Origin: Brevibacillus choshinensis
GTDB taxonomy: Bacteria; Bacillota; Bacilli; Brevibacillales; Brevibacillaceae
Length of the DNA: 64,000 bases
Direction of reading: 5' to 3'
Assembly (NCBI RefSeq): GCF_001420695.1
Contig: NZ_LJJB01000010.1
Span: forward strand, 62,001-126,000
The notes under the pieces: model-generated
The model's input: only the letters and a program-made list of their open reading frames with translations
Told to the model about the DNA's origin: nothing
Database searches by the model: none
Translations under genes and position numbers: made by a program
Shown: positions 35,042-43,535 of the stretch, one piece after another
How positions within the stretch are numbered: the first letter of the stretch is position 1
Layout: each line of letters begins with the position of its first letter

Positions 35042-36022
35042 TCAGTCGTTCATGTTGTCATAAAGTGCTCGCTTGCCTTCTACATACTGCTGGATGTAGT
35101 GAACCGATTGGGCACTGAGACAACGATCTTCTACCATCATCGGGGTATATCGGGAGAGTCGCTGCAAATAAGAGCTGACAATACTCGTACTCACGATAAG
35201 ATCTGGTTTGGCCTCAATAATCGCGTCCAGTGACGCTGGATATTCCAACGAGCCAATGAGCAGCTCCACATGTGACATTTCCGCATTGACGATCGATTGG
35301 CGAAAATTATCCGCTCCTTGCCACGTCGTCCCCGCGATCCCCACCTTGCTTCCGGCTGGCAGTTCATGCAGTCTCTTGATACTCTGCAGATTCGATTCCA
35401 TGAGGCATGCGATGACCTTGGGTTCATTCTCGCCGCACAGCCGTGTGATGATAGGCTGCACTTCTTCCACATGGAGGAACGTCGTTACGATCAGGTCGTA
35501 GTAGCCACTCTGGATGCTGCTTCCGAGCAAATCCAAGTCCTTGATTAGGCAAGGCTTCACGACGTATCCGGTCGCTTTCTCCAATTCCACCGCGTATTCT
35601 TGCGCTTGTGGGACGTTGCACTCGACAAATAGCAGGACAGGCTTGGTCGCTTTCCTGAGTGAGTATCCCATCGTCATCGATGTTCCGGAAAAAGCATGAG
35701 GATCATCGGGCTGTTCTTGAGACATTTCCATGTCCAGCTCTTGGTCCAAAGCTGCCCCCAGGATTCGGTCGCTTCCATGAGGAGGCTGGGAATGTACAAA
35801 TACACCATCGTCTGAATTGGTCTGGACATACCCCTCCTGCTCCAGCTCTGTATATGCTTTTTGTACGGTATTTCCGTTCATGCGCAAAAAACCAGCAAGC
35901 TCTCTTGCGCTAGGCAATTGCTCTTGGGGTTGATAAAGTCTCTCATGAATTAACGTCTTAATCTGTTCCTTCAGTTGAACATGTATGGGAATGGAGAGAG
36001 TTTCGTTGACAGACACTTTCAT
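35042..36022 (-). CDS. GntR-family regulator with a periplasmic-binding-like effector domain
   Basis: 326 residues. The N-terminal GntR winged helix (IPIHVQLKEQIKTLIHERLYQPQEQLPSARELAGFLRMNGNTVQKAYTELEQEGYV) is of the YtrA/DevA-like type. After a linker (about 75-120) comes a ~200-residue alpha/beta domain (YDLIVTTFLHVEEVQPIITRL, GSKVGIAGTTWQGADNFRQSI, KPDLIVSTSIVSSYLQRL), which looks like a binding-protein-type sensor and not an aminotransferase. It may repress a nearby or distant gene in response to a small ligand. The nickel-type transporter upstream on the same strand and the flavoprotein downstream are candidate targets. Confidence 0.85.
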   Translation of the reverse strand: MKVSVNETLSIPIHVQLKEQIKTLIHERLYQPQEQLPSARELAGFLRMNGNTVQKAYTELEQEGYVQTNSDDGVFVHSQPPHGSDRILGAALDQELDMEMSQEQPDDPHAFSGTSMTMGYSLRKATKPVLLFVECNVPQAQEYAVELEKATGYVVKPCLIKDLDLLGSSIQSGYYDLIVTTFLHVEEVQPIITRLCGENEPKVIACLMESNLQSIKRLHELPAGSKVGIAGTTWQGADNFRQSIVNAEMSHVELLIGSLEYPASLDAIIEAKPDLIVSTSIVSSYLQRLSRYTPMMVEDRCLSAQSVHYIQQYVEGKRALYDNMND

Positions 36023-36139
36023 CGGGTCACCTCTGACAAGAAAGGATGCAAGATACAGTCATCGTACAATGCTTCAGTGATTTCTAGCAAGAGCGAACTA
36101 TCAGATAATAGGACTGTGAAAACACTTTCATCGTTTCAT

Positions 36140-36178
36140 AAAAAAGCACCGGATTCCTAAAGACATCCGGCCTCTTTT
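36140..36178 (-). terminator. Terminator after the nickel/cobalt-type transporter gene
   Basis: CCGGAT (36149-36154) and ATCCGG (36165-36170) with flanking GC-rich and A/T runs, 11 nt past the stop at 36189. Confidence 0.65.
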
Positions 36179-36188
36179 ATTCTTGCCT

Positions 36189-36911
36189 TCAGACAGCTTG
36201 CATCCACATCTGAAACAGCCCTTCCGATATTCCCAGGTTGTACATATAATAGCATCCGAAAGCGACGCTGATGATGCCTGTAATCCGGGTTAATGCGGCA
36301 TTCAGGCTGATGTTCCTCGCGCTGAGCACAAAAGGAATTCCAATGATGGTCGTGCACAACAGCATTCCCACAATGGTCCCAGCACCGAAAACCAGAATGT
36401 ACAGGAGACCCTCCCACTCCGTTTGTACGGTAGACATGGTCAAAAGCACCATAGCCGCACTTCCAGCCAATCCGTGAACCATGCCGATAAAGGCTGACTT
36501 GGCAAAGGACGTCTTTCCTTTCTCATGACTAGAATCCTCACGCTGTCCTGCCGAGTGTAAGTGATGATGCGAATTTCCATGATGAGCGTGACTGTGCAAC
36601 TGAATTTTCCCTTTTCGTAACGAAACAATACTGGTCAACCCGAGGTAAACGAGCATGATTCCGACGATAAATTCCAAGGACATGGCCCATGTCTCCGGAA
36701 TGGCACCCTTCATAAAAATCAACAGCATCCCTACGACTAGCAGAGTCAAGGTATGACCGCTCCCCCAGAAGACTCCAGCCAACGAAGCCTTACCGAGTTT
36801 TTTCGTATGACTCGCAATCGTGGATACGGCGATCACGTGATCTGGCTCCATCGCATGTTTGATCCCCACGACAAAACCAATAGACAATACGGTAAGGAAA
36901 CTCGCTTCCAT
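36189..36911 (-). CDS. Nickel/cobalt-type transporter (UreH/NiCoT-like membrane protein)
   Basis: 240 residues from ATG 36911. An in-frame extension to 37073 lacks hydrophobic or coding character and is rejected. Six to seven transmembrane helices; helix 1 carries the HX4DH metal signature HAMEPDH (19-25), characteristic of NiCoT and UreH transporters. A cytoplasmic or external His-rich loop (HSHAHHGNSHHHLHS) near residues 120-135 probably binds metal, and a second conserved segment is FIGMVHGLAGSAAM. It likely imports Ni2+ or Co2+. It follows the hut operon terminator on the same strand, so it has its own promoter. No urease genes are seen. Confidence 0.85.
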   Translation of the reverse strand: MEASFLTVLSIGFVVGIKHAMEPDHVIAVSTIASHTKKLGKASLAGVFWGSGHTLTLLVVGMLLIFMKGAIPETWAMSLEFIVGIMLVYLGLTSIVSLRKGKIQLHSHAHHGNSHHHLHSAGQREDSSHEKGKTSFAKSAFIGMVHGLAGSAAMVLLTMSTVQTEWEGLLYILVFGAGTIVGMLLCTTIIGIPFVLSARNISLNAALTRITGIISVAFGCYYMYNLGISEGLFQMWMQAV

Positions 36912-37120
36912 AGTACACCCGCTTTCCTCTTGTTTTCTCTGGCACTGCACTCCAATAAACAGCCTGTTCCAAGCGACCTTTATCTTCATCACTGTCGTGG
37001 TGACGATCTCTTTGGCTTTCGATTCGAGCATCCGCTCCTGTCGAACAATCAGGAGTATGTCTGATTTTACCATGGCTCACCAACCTTTTCGCAAGATTTT
37101 TTGTCTTGTCCACAACAAAA

Positions 37121-37146
37121 AGAAACCGCCTTTTCAGGCGGTTTCT
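37121..37146 (-). terminator. Terminator of the hut operon
   Basis: AGAAACCGCCT pairs with AGGCGGTTTCT around TTTC; on the minus strand a TTTTTG run follows. It lies 8 nt past the hutG stop. Confidence 0.9.
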
Positions 37147-37153
37147 CTGTCTT

Positions 37154-38152
37154 TCACTTCAATCTTTGCTTGTACCCTGTCAAAAAAGAAAGCATCACAT
37201 GGACTGCTGTTTTGACCGTCGCTTCTCCCCGGTCTTTGAAAGGATCGAGGCAAACCATATCCATCGCTTTCACTTTGTAGCACAAGCCTGCGACATGCAC
37301 CGCTTCGAACAGCTCATCACTGCTCATCCCGCCAGGTGTCGATGCGGGAACACCAGGACCATAGCTGCTATCGAGGACATCCATATCCACAGTCAAATAA
37401 ATCGCATCCACTCGTTGGCTGAGCGACTCCAGTGCTTCCTTGACCGTTTGCGCGACACCTTGTTTGCGTGCTTCTCGCAGCGTCGTATAACAAACGCCCA
37501 CTTCATCGGCATATGTCTTGAGCGAACGCGCATTGAAAAATCCGTGCAGACCTATATTGTGGACATCCTCGCCCTTGACTGTTCCACTTTCAATCAAGTT
37601 GCGTACAGGAGTGCCGTTGGAAGGCCCGTTATCAGCTAAATCACGCAGATCAAAATGCGTGTCGAGCTGCAGGATACCGACTCGGTCATGTGGATGAGCA
37701 TCCTTGTAGCCTTTGATCAGCATCGCTGTAATCGAGTGATCGCCGCCCATCATCACAGGAAGTACCTGCGGATGATGGGTGCGCATCGCCTGCATCGCTT
37801 CTCGAATATTTTGGTGGCACCGGGCAATATCCGTGACGTGCTGACGGACATCGCCCAGATCGACCACGCGCATCTCACTCAGGTCGACATCATGATCCAG
37901 ATTGTAGGTCGTAAAATACTTCCACGCCCGTCGCATCGCATCCGGATTTTCACTGGCAGCAGAAGCCGAGATGGACGAGCGTGACAGAGGTATCCCTAGA
38001 ATGGTTGCATCCACAGCCGACCAATCGGTTTGATCCGCATGCGCCACTTCCAGCGTTTCGATCCATTCGTTTACTTTTGGTTCCGCAGGAGCAGCGCTTC
38101 TGTCCCAGGCAAAGCTGGGAGGCTTCAGAAGAGGATAGGGGTAGCTCTTCAC
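37154..38152 (-). CDS. hutG: Formimidoylglutamase HutG (arginase/ureohydrolase fold)
   Basis: 332 residues. GTG start with GGAGGGG 5-7 nt upstream, overlapping the hutI stop by 4 nt. The dimanganese-binding motifs are GGDHSI, QLDTHFDLR (DxHxD) and VDMDVLD, with a PGVPASTPGG loop before the last helices. The operon places it as the enzyme that cleaves N-formimidoyl-L-glutamate to glutamate and formamide, the last step of histidine breakdown. An agmatinase- or arginase-like activity is less likely given its neighbours. The operon ends with a strong terminator. Confidence 0.93.
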   Translation of the reverse strand: MKSYPYPLLKPPSFAWDRSAAPAEPKVNEWIETLEVAHADQTDWSAVDATILGIPLSRSSISASAASENPDAMRRAWKYFTTYNLDHDVDLSEMRVVDLGDVRQHVTDIARCHQNIREAMQAMRTHHPQVLPVMMGGDHSITAMLIKGYKDAHPHDRVGILQLDTHFDLRDLADNGPSNGTPVRNLIESGTVKGEDVHNIGLHGFFNARSLKTYADEVGVCYTTLREARKQGVAQTVKEALESLSQRVDAIYLTVDMDVLDSSYGPGVPASTPGGMSSDELFEAVHVAGLCYKVKAMDMVCLDPFKDRGEATVKTAVHVMLSFLTGYKQRLK

Positions 38153-39423
38153 ACCAATGCCCCTCCCGACACAACGACCGCACCTTTTTTGATCACGGTA
38201 TGTACGTGGTTCACCCCATACCGATACTGTAGAGTCATAAAGTCTGGTACATCAAAAACCGTAATATCTGCACGTTTGCCTACCTCGATACTACCGATCT
38301 CATGAGCACGCTTGATCGCGTGAGCTGCATTAATGGTTGCTGCTGTAAGCACTTCTGCCGGTGTCATCCCCATTTTGAGGCAACCAAGGTTCATGACGAG
38401 TGGCATCGATACGGTTGGCGAAGATCCTGGATTGCAATCCGTAGAAATGGCGACAGCTACTCCCGCATCGATCATTTTGCGTCCATTTGCAGACTCCGCC
38501 ATCAAGAAAAAGGCTGTTCCCGGTAAGAGGACCGCGATGACACCTGCCTCAGCCATTCGCTGAATACCGTGATCCGATGCGCGCAGCAAATGGTCAGCAG
38601 ATACCGCTCCGATCGTTGCAGCCAATTCCGCGCCTTCGTACGGCTCGATTTCATCCGCATGAATCTTCGGCAAAAGCCCGTGTAAGACACCCGCTTCCAA
38701 GATGCGACGCGACTGCTCCGGAGTAAATACCCCCCGCTCGCAAAAGACGTCGTTGAACTCAGCAAGCTTGCGGCGGGCCACTTCCGGGATCATCTCCTGG
38801 ATCACCAGATCGACGAAAGCATCCGGATTCTCCCGGTAATCCTTAGGGACGGCATGCGCTCCCATAAAAGTACTGACGAGATCGACCGGGTGTTCTTCGT
38901 GCAATTGCTTTGCCACTTCGAGCTGTTTGATTTCATCCTCTAGCGTCAGACCATACCCACTTTTCGCTTCGACAGTTGTGACCCCATGTAAAAGAAACAG
39001 GTCGAGACGCTTCTTGCTTTCCGTATACAGCTGCTCATGAGAAGCATTTCGCGTGGCAGCCGTCGTGGCGTGAATCCCTCCACCGTTGTTCATGATCTCC
39101 ATATAAGTAGCGCCACCCAGCCGCATGTTGAATTCATTTTGGCGAGTGCCAGCATGCACCAGATGAGTGTGTGGATCGATCAGCCCTGGCGTTACCAAGC
39201 GTCCTGATGCATCGATCATCTCCGCTTCCGCTGCGCGGTCACGGTACACTTCCTCCATCTCCGCATCCGTTCCGACGCGCTCGATGCGACCATTTTCCAG
39301 CCAAACGCTACCGTCTTCGATGATCGACAATTCATTCATTCGTCCACCCACGACTGGCGAGGAAGAACCGCCAGCCAGCGTGACGAGCTGGCTAGCGTGG
39401 CGAATCCAAACGGGTCTGGTCAT
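38149..39423 (-). CDS. hutI: Imidazolonepropionase HutI
   Basis: 424 residues from ATG 39423, with GGAGGAG 8 nt upstream; GTG 39432 is in frame but overlaps that site. It is an amidohydrolase with metal motif DPHTHLVHAGTRQNEF and later ligands in KIHADEIEPYEGAELAA, SADHLL and STDCNPGSSPTVSMPLVMNL. It opens the imidazolone ring of 4-imidazolone-5-propionate to formiminoglutamate, step three of histidine catabolism. It lies 5 nt after the hutU stop and overlaps hutG by 4 nt. Confidence 0.97.
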   Translation of the reverse strand: MTRPVWIRHASQLVTLAGGSSSPVVGGRMNELSIIEDGSVWLENGRIERVGTDAEMEEVYRDRAAEAEMIDASGRLVTPGLIDPHTHLVHAGTRQNEFNMRLGGATYMEIMNNGGGIHATTAATRNASHEQLYTESKKRLDLFLLHGVTTVEAKSGYGLTLEDEIKQLEVAKQLHEEHPVDLVSTFMGAHAVPKDYRENPDAFVDLVIQEMIPEVARRKLAEFNDVFCERGVFTPEQSRRILEAGVLHGLLPKIHADEIEPYEGAELAATIGAVSADHLLRASDHGIQRMAEAGVIAVLLPGTAFFLMAESANGRKMIDAGVAVAISTDCNPGSSPTVSMPLVMNLGCLKMGMTPAEVLTAATINAAHAIKRAHEIGSIEVGKRADITVFDVPDFMTLQYRYGVNHVHTVIKKGAVVVSGGALV

Positions 39424-39428
39424 TGAGA

Positions 39429-41105
39429 TCACTCCTCCATCATCGGGATGTGTACACCTTTTTCTTTTGCTGTCTGGATCGCCAAGTCGTAGCCTGCATC
39501 CACGTGACGGACGACGCCCATGCCTGGATCTGTCGTCAGTACTCGCTCAAGGCGCTTCGCTGCTTCAGGAGTACCATCCGCCACAATCACCATTCCTGCA
39601 TGCAGTGAATAGCCCATGCCGACACCTCCGCCGTGGTGCACCGATACCCAGCTAGCTCCACCTACCGCATTTACCATTGCATTGAGGATCGGCCAGTCTG
39701 CCACCGCATCGCTACCGTCCTTCATCGCTTCTGTCTCGCGATTCGGAGACGCTACCGAGCCCGAGTCCAGATGATCGCGCCCGATGACGATTGGAGCGCT
39801 CAGCTCGCCACGTGCGACCATGTCATTTATGATTTTTCCGAAACGCGCACGCTCCCCATAGCCGAGCCAGCAAATACGCGAAGGCAAGCCCTGGAACTGA
39901 ATACGTTCCTGCGCCATGCGAATCCAATTGCACAGATGCGTGTTATAGGAAAACTCTCGGAGGATGACTTCGTCTGTTTTATAAATATCTTCCGGATCAC
40001 CGGACAGTGCTACCCAGCGGAAAGGACCTTTTCCTTCGCAAAATTGTGGTCGGATGTATGCGGGAACAAAGCCTGGGAAACGGAACGCGTCTTCTACCCC
40101 TTCGTTTTTCGCCACTTGCCGAATGTTGTTGCCGTAGTCAAACGTGACGGCTCCTTTTTCCTGCATGGCCAGCATGGCACGAACGTGCTCGGCGATGCTC
40201 GCTTTCGAACGCACCTCGTACTCTTTGGAATCACGAACGCGCAGCTCTGCCGCTTCCTCCAGGCTCATGCCGATGGGAATATAACCATTCAACGGATCGT
40301 GTGAAGACGTCTGATCTGTCAAGACATCCGGGATAAAGTCACGAGCCAGCATTGCGTTCAGTACTTCAGGTGCATTGCCTAACAAGCCGATGGAAATTCC
40401 TTTTTTCTCCTCCTTGGCTGTTTGTGCCAATCGGATAGCTTCACCCAAGTTATCAGTCATCACATCAAGATACTTGGTGTCCAAACGACGCTGGATCCGG
40501 GTCGGGTCGACTTCGATGTTGATGCTGACGCCACCGTTCAAAGAAACCGCTAGTGGCTGTGCGCCCCCCATTCCACCCAAGCCTGCCGTGACGGTGATCG
40601 TACCGGCCAACGTTCCCTCAAAGTGCTGACGACCCAGCTCAGCGAACGTCTCATACGTTCCTTGCACAATGCCTTGGCTGCCGATGTAAATCCAGCTACC
40701 AGCCGTCATCTGTCCATACATCATCAGGCCTTTTTTATCGAGCTCATGGAAATGCTCCCACGTCGCCCATGCAGGGACAAGGTTGGAGTTTGCCAGCAAT
40801 ACGCGAGGTGCATCTGTGTGTGTTTTGAAAACCGCAACTGGTTTGCCAGACTGAACCAAGAGCGTTTCGTCACTCTCTAGATTTTTCAATGTTTTGACAA
40901 TAGCATCAAAACAATCCCAGTTACGAGCTGCCTTACCAATCCCACCGTATACGACCAGATCTTCCGTCCGCTCGGCGACATCCGGGTTGAGGTTGTTCAA
41001 CAGCATGCGCAATGCTGCTTCCTGCACCCAGCCTTTCGTGTGCAGTTTCGTACCGGAGAAGTCTTGAATCATCTGTTGAATCGTTTGCGTTTGTGTCATT
41101 GTCAT
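39429..41105 (-). CDS. hutU: Urocanate hydratase HutU
   Basis: 558 residues from ATG 41105 (AGGTGG 5-6 nt upstream); codons back to 41234 are non-coding leader. Signatures [41 protein letters not shown] and the NAD-binding Rossmann region [11 protein letters not shown] are complete. It hydrates urocanate to imidazolonepropionate using tightly bound NAD+. Histidase (hutH) is not in the window, so histidine deaminase must be encoded elsewhere. A probable -10 (TATACT) lies about 35-40 nt upstream. Confidence 0.98.
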   Translation of the reverse strand: MTMTQTQTIQQMIQDFSGTKLHTKGWVQEAALRMLLNNLNPDVAERTEDLVVYGGIGKAARNWDCFDAIVKTLKNLESDETLLVQSGKPVAVFKTHTDAPRVLLANSNLVPAWATWEHFHELDKKGLMMYGQMTAGSWIYIGSQGIVQGTYETFAELGRQHFEGTLAGTITVTAGLGGMGGAQPLAVSLNGGVSINIEVDPTRIQRRLDTKYLDVMTDNLGEAIRLAQTAKEEKKGISIGLLGNAPEVLNAMLARDFIPDVLTDQTSSHDPLNGYIPIGMSLEEAAELRVRDSKEYEVRSKASIAEHVRAMLAMQEKGAVTFDYGNNIRQVAKNEGVEDAFRFPGFVPAYIRPQFCEGKGPFRWVALSGDPEDIYKTDEVILREFSYNTHLCNWIRMAQERIQFQGLPSRICWLGYGERARFGKIINDMVARGELSAPIVIGRDHLDSGSVASPNRETEAMKDGSDAVADWPILNAMVNAVGGASWVSVHHGGGVGMGYSLHAGMVIVADGTPEAAKRLERVLTTDPGMGVVRHVDAGYDLAIQTAKEKGVHIPMMEE

Positions 41106-41167
41106 CTTGTCCACCTTCTTTTCTCCAGAATCTTTCTTACTCTCAGTATAGAAAAGAAAAAAAGTAC

Positions 41168-41200
41168 AAAAAAGGCACCTCCCTTTCGAAATGGTGCCAG
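41168..41200 (-). terminator. Hairpin terminator between the REC-AraC regulator and hutU
   Basis: On the minus strand GGCACC and GGTGCC arms (about 13-nt loop) are followed by TTTTTT. It lies 63-95 nt upstream of the hutU start. It is most simply the end of the regulator transcript; an antitermination role, as with HutP in Bacillus subtilis, is possible if transcription runs through. Confidence 0.7.
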
Positions 41201-41266
41201 TTCTTTCGATGAAAGAGGAGCAACCAACGGTCATTGCCCCGAATGATCACTCTTTTTTTTCGATTT

Positions 41267-42763
41267 CTATACTTTTTTTTGATTTCGCAATAAACGAGGG
41301 GTTGTCCCCGTTTTTTCCTTAAAAATTTTGCTGAAATAATTCGGGTTTACAAATCCAGTGCGCATAGCCACCTCTTGAACAGACAAAGAAGTTTCCAGCA
41401 AAAGCCGCTGTGCTTCCTTCATTCGTAAATTATTCAGTAATTGACGGAACGATATGCCTTGTCTTTTACTCAACAGGGTACTAAAGTAGGCAGGGCTCCG
41501 ATCCACATGACGCGCTACGTCTTCCAGTCGCAAATCTGGATCGGTGTAGCGACCTTCTATATAGCGGATCGCCAGCTCGATCAAATCTACTCGAGCCTCT
41601 TCCTTTTGGTGATGAACCGAGTCAATCAGCGAGTAAATAAACAGCAGCAGCTCCTGCACGATCCGATACAAGATCGGGGAATACAGGATCGTCTCGAATA
41701 CGCGGTGGTAGCCTTCTTCTACCTTCCCGTGATCCAATCCATGCGCCTTCATGTATCGCCTCACCTGCGCCAAAATACTGGTTAGTCGAATACGCAGCAA
41801 CCCTGGCTCCGGATATGGCTCTTCCTTGTAAAAGAATTGACGGTACATCCATTGCTTGAGCTCTTCCTTATTTCCATCGTGAAGCATATCGATCCAGGAT
41901 CTCTGCTCCGAAGGACTCAAGAAGGGATCTATCATCGTCCAAGCGATGCGATTCCTGACAACGGAGACTTGGCGGTAGCCTTTAAAGAAACGAATGTGCA
42001 GAGCTTGGCTCGCATCGATATACGTTTGGTTCAAATCCTCCAGAGGGGTATCGGAATGGTACATGACCAGTGACAGTGGATCGTCAAAAGTGGCTTCCCA
42101 ATCCCGAAGCAGTCTTTTTCCCACTTGTTGTAGATGTGGCAAGGGATCCGAATCCTCCACAGAAAAAATCCCGACAATCGCGTCGCTCAACGGAAGCAAA
42201 ATCGGCGGTTCACGAAATGGGTACGCTTCCAAGAAACGCAAAAGCTCCGGGTGTCGATTGGAATCTTCCAGTTGGGCAAGTAAAAGTGGGTATGGCCTTG
42301 ACGACTTTTGCTTGGGAAAAAACAACTCCAGATAAGAAACCGGATCGACTCCGCCCGCCTTGCCTTGCGCCTCACACCCGACCATCTTGCCATCGTTTCT
42401 TTCCTGGCAATACCTCGTCAGGACCCGCCTGATCGTCTCCGGCGTCTGTGGTTTCAGCCACAGGTCACGTGCATTCAGCTCGATCCCTTGCATCGCTCGC
42501 TCGAAAGTCGCTTCCGCCGTCATGACCAGGACGAGCGGTCGATATTGCTCGACCAGTAGCTTGAGCGTTTCCCACTCTCCACGTCCGATCATGTCTAATT
42601 CCAGGCAAAGCACATCAGGCCTATGGGACTCCATGCATTCAATGACTTCTGCCATTGTAGCTGCCGCATAGGCCTGATCGTATGGGATGGCGCAGCTCGT
42701 AATTAACCAGCCGATTCCGATTCGTTCATTGGCATCACGGTCCGCGATCAAGATGCTGGGCAT
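41267..42763 (-). CDS. Response-regulator-like protein with AraC-type DNA-binding domain
   Basis: 498 residues. An N-terminal receiver-like domain (1-120) keeps the acidic pocket (ADRDANER) and the conserved Lys-Pro (LWLKPQTPE), but the phosphoacceptor position reads Glu55 (VLCLELDMIG) where Asp is usual. A ~250-residue middle region is of unknown fold, and a C-terminal AraC domain carries two helix-turn-helix motifs (LEDVARHVDRSPAYFSTLLSKRQ and VQEVAMRTGFVNPNYFSKIFKEKTG). No sensor kinase adjoins it. Lying just upstream of hutU on the same strand, it is a candidate hut activator. GGAGGG precedes the ATG. Confidence 0.88.
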   Translation of the reverse strand: MPSILIADRDANERIGIGWLITSCAIPYDQAYAAATMAEVIECMESHRPDVLCLELDMIGRGEWETLKLLVEQYRPLVLVMTAEATFERAMQGIELNARDLWLKPQTPETIRRVLTRYCQERNDGKMVGCEAQGKAGGVDPVSYLELFFPKQKSSRPYPLLLAQLEDSNRHPELLRFLEAYPFREPPILLPLSDAIVGIFSVEDSDPLPHLQQVGKRLLRDWEATFDDPLSLVMYHSDTPLEDLNQTYIDASQALHIRFFKGYRQVSVVRNRIAWTMIDPFLSPSEQRSWIDMLHDGNKEELKQWMYRQFFYKEEPYPEPGLLRIRLTSILAQVRRYMKAHGLDHGKVEEGYHRVFETILYSPILYRIVQELLLFIYSLIDSVHHQKEEARVDLIELAIRYIEGRYTDPDLRLEDVARHVDRSPAYFSTLLSKRQGISFRQLLNNLRMKEAQRLLLETSLSVQEVAMRTGFVNPNYFSKIFKEKTGTTPRLLRNQKKV

Positions 42764-42847
42764 GCAGAACCCTCCTTTACTTTGGCAGAAGATTGCGACA
42801 TACGATTCAAAAACAAAGGTTGCCCACGTTCGGACAACCCTCGTTTA

Positions 42848-43411
42848 TTACGATGTAAATGGATTTTCGATCATCGTTCCCATCACGTGATCGACCGGGA
42901 TGAAACCAATCTCCCGGGAATCCGTGCTATGGTTGCGGTTGTCCCCCATCACAAAGATGTGATTTGCTGGGACTGTCATTTTACCATCCGCTACATAATC
43001 CATCGTTTCTTTGATATACGGCTCGTTCAATGCTTTTCCATTCCGGTAGACCTTGCTATCTTTAAATTCCAATACATCACCTGGTTTGCCAATGACACGC
43101 TTGACGTACATGGAATGGTCATCTCCTGTGCCTGTCAGCATACCCACAAGCGGATGACTCGTCACATCGTCCAGGAAGGAACGATTTCTTTCTACGCGAC
43201 TGTCAATCACGACGATGTCACCATAATTCGGCAAATAGTTGAACGTATGGGCTAGTTTACTCACGTATATGCGCTGTTGGTCTTGCAGGGTCGGATCCAT
43301 GGAATGACCATCCACCTTGTATGGCTGGAACACAAAGATTCCGAGGACCAGGGCGAAGATGACAGCAAATCCAATAGAACGGACCCATCCTACGATCTCT
43401 CTTAATTTCAT
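42848..43411 (-). CDS. sipS: Type I signal peptidase
   Basis: 187 residues with one N-terminal membrane anchor (about 10-30, GFAVIFALVLGIFVFQPY). The catalytic Ser-Lys dyad is Ser37 in VDGHSMDPTL and Lys104 in MYVKRVIGKPGD; the later box D is FVMGDNRNHSTDSREIG. It cleaves signal peptides on the outer membrane face. Single anchor and length match the SipS/T/U/V type of Bacillales, of which several paralogs per genome are usual, so the exact paralog name is uncertain. GGAGGGAGG lies upstream of the ATG. Confidence 0.95.
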   Translation of the reverse strand: MKLREIVGWVRSIGFAVIFALVLGIFVFQPYKVDGHSMDPTLQDQQRIYVSKLAHTFNYLPNYGDIVVIDSRVERNRSFLDDVTSHPLVGMLTGTGDDHSMYVKRVIGKPGDVLEFKDSKVYRNGKALNEPYIKETMDYVADGKMTVPANHIFVMGDNRNHSTDSREIGFIPVDHVMGTMIENPFTS

Positions 43412-43482
43412 GTGTCTATCCTCCCTCCAGTATGAAAAATCGCATTGCTAGAGTCATGATACCACAAAAAGAGCGCCAATCC

Positions 43483-43510
43483 AAAAAGGTTGGCTATCAC
43501 GTAGCCAACC
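43483..43510 (-). terminator. Terminator of the sigma-54 operon
   Basis: On the minus strand GGTTGGCT pairs with AGCCAACC around about seven nt, then TTTTTGG, 26 nt past the sigma-54 activator's stop. Confidence 0.9.
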
Positions 43511-43535
43511 ACAAGGGAAATACAGTGTTGTTAAT

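Noticed and set aside
36912-37073. 54-codon N-terminal extension of the nickel/cobalt-type transporter
   Set aside because: It is in frame but hydrophilic, lacks family similarity, and the family N-terminus begins at ATG 36911.
41183-41199. TGGCAC in the hutU leader as a sigma-54 -24 element
   Set aside because: The -12 GC is absent at the required 10-nt distance; the sequence belongs to the GGCACC/GGTGCC terminator hairpin.
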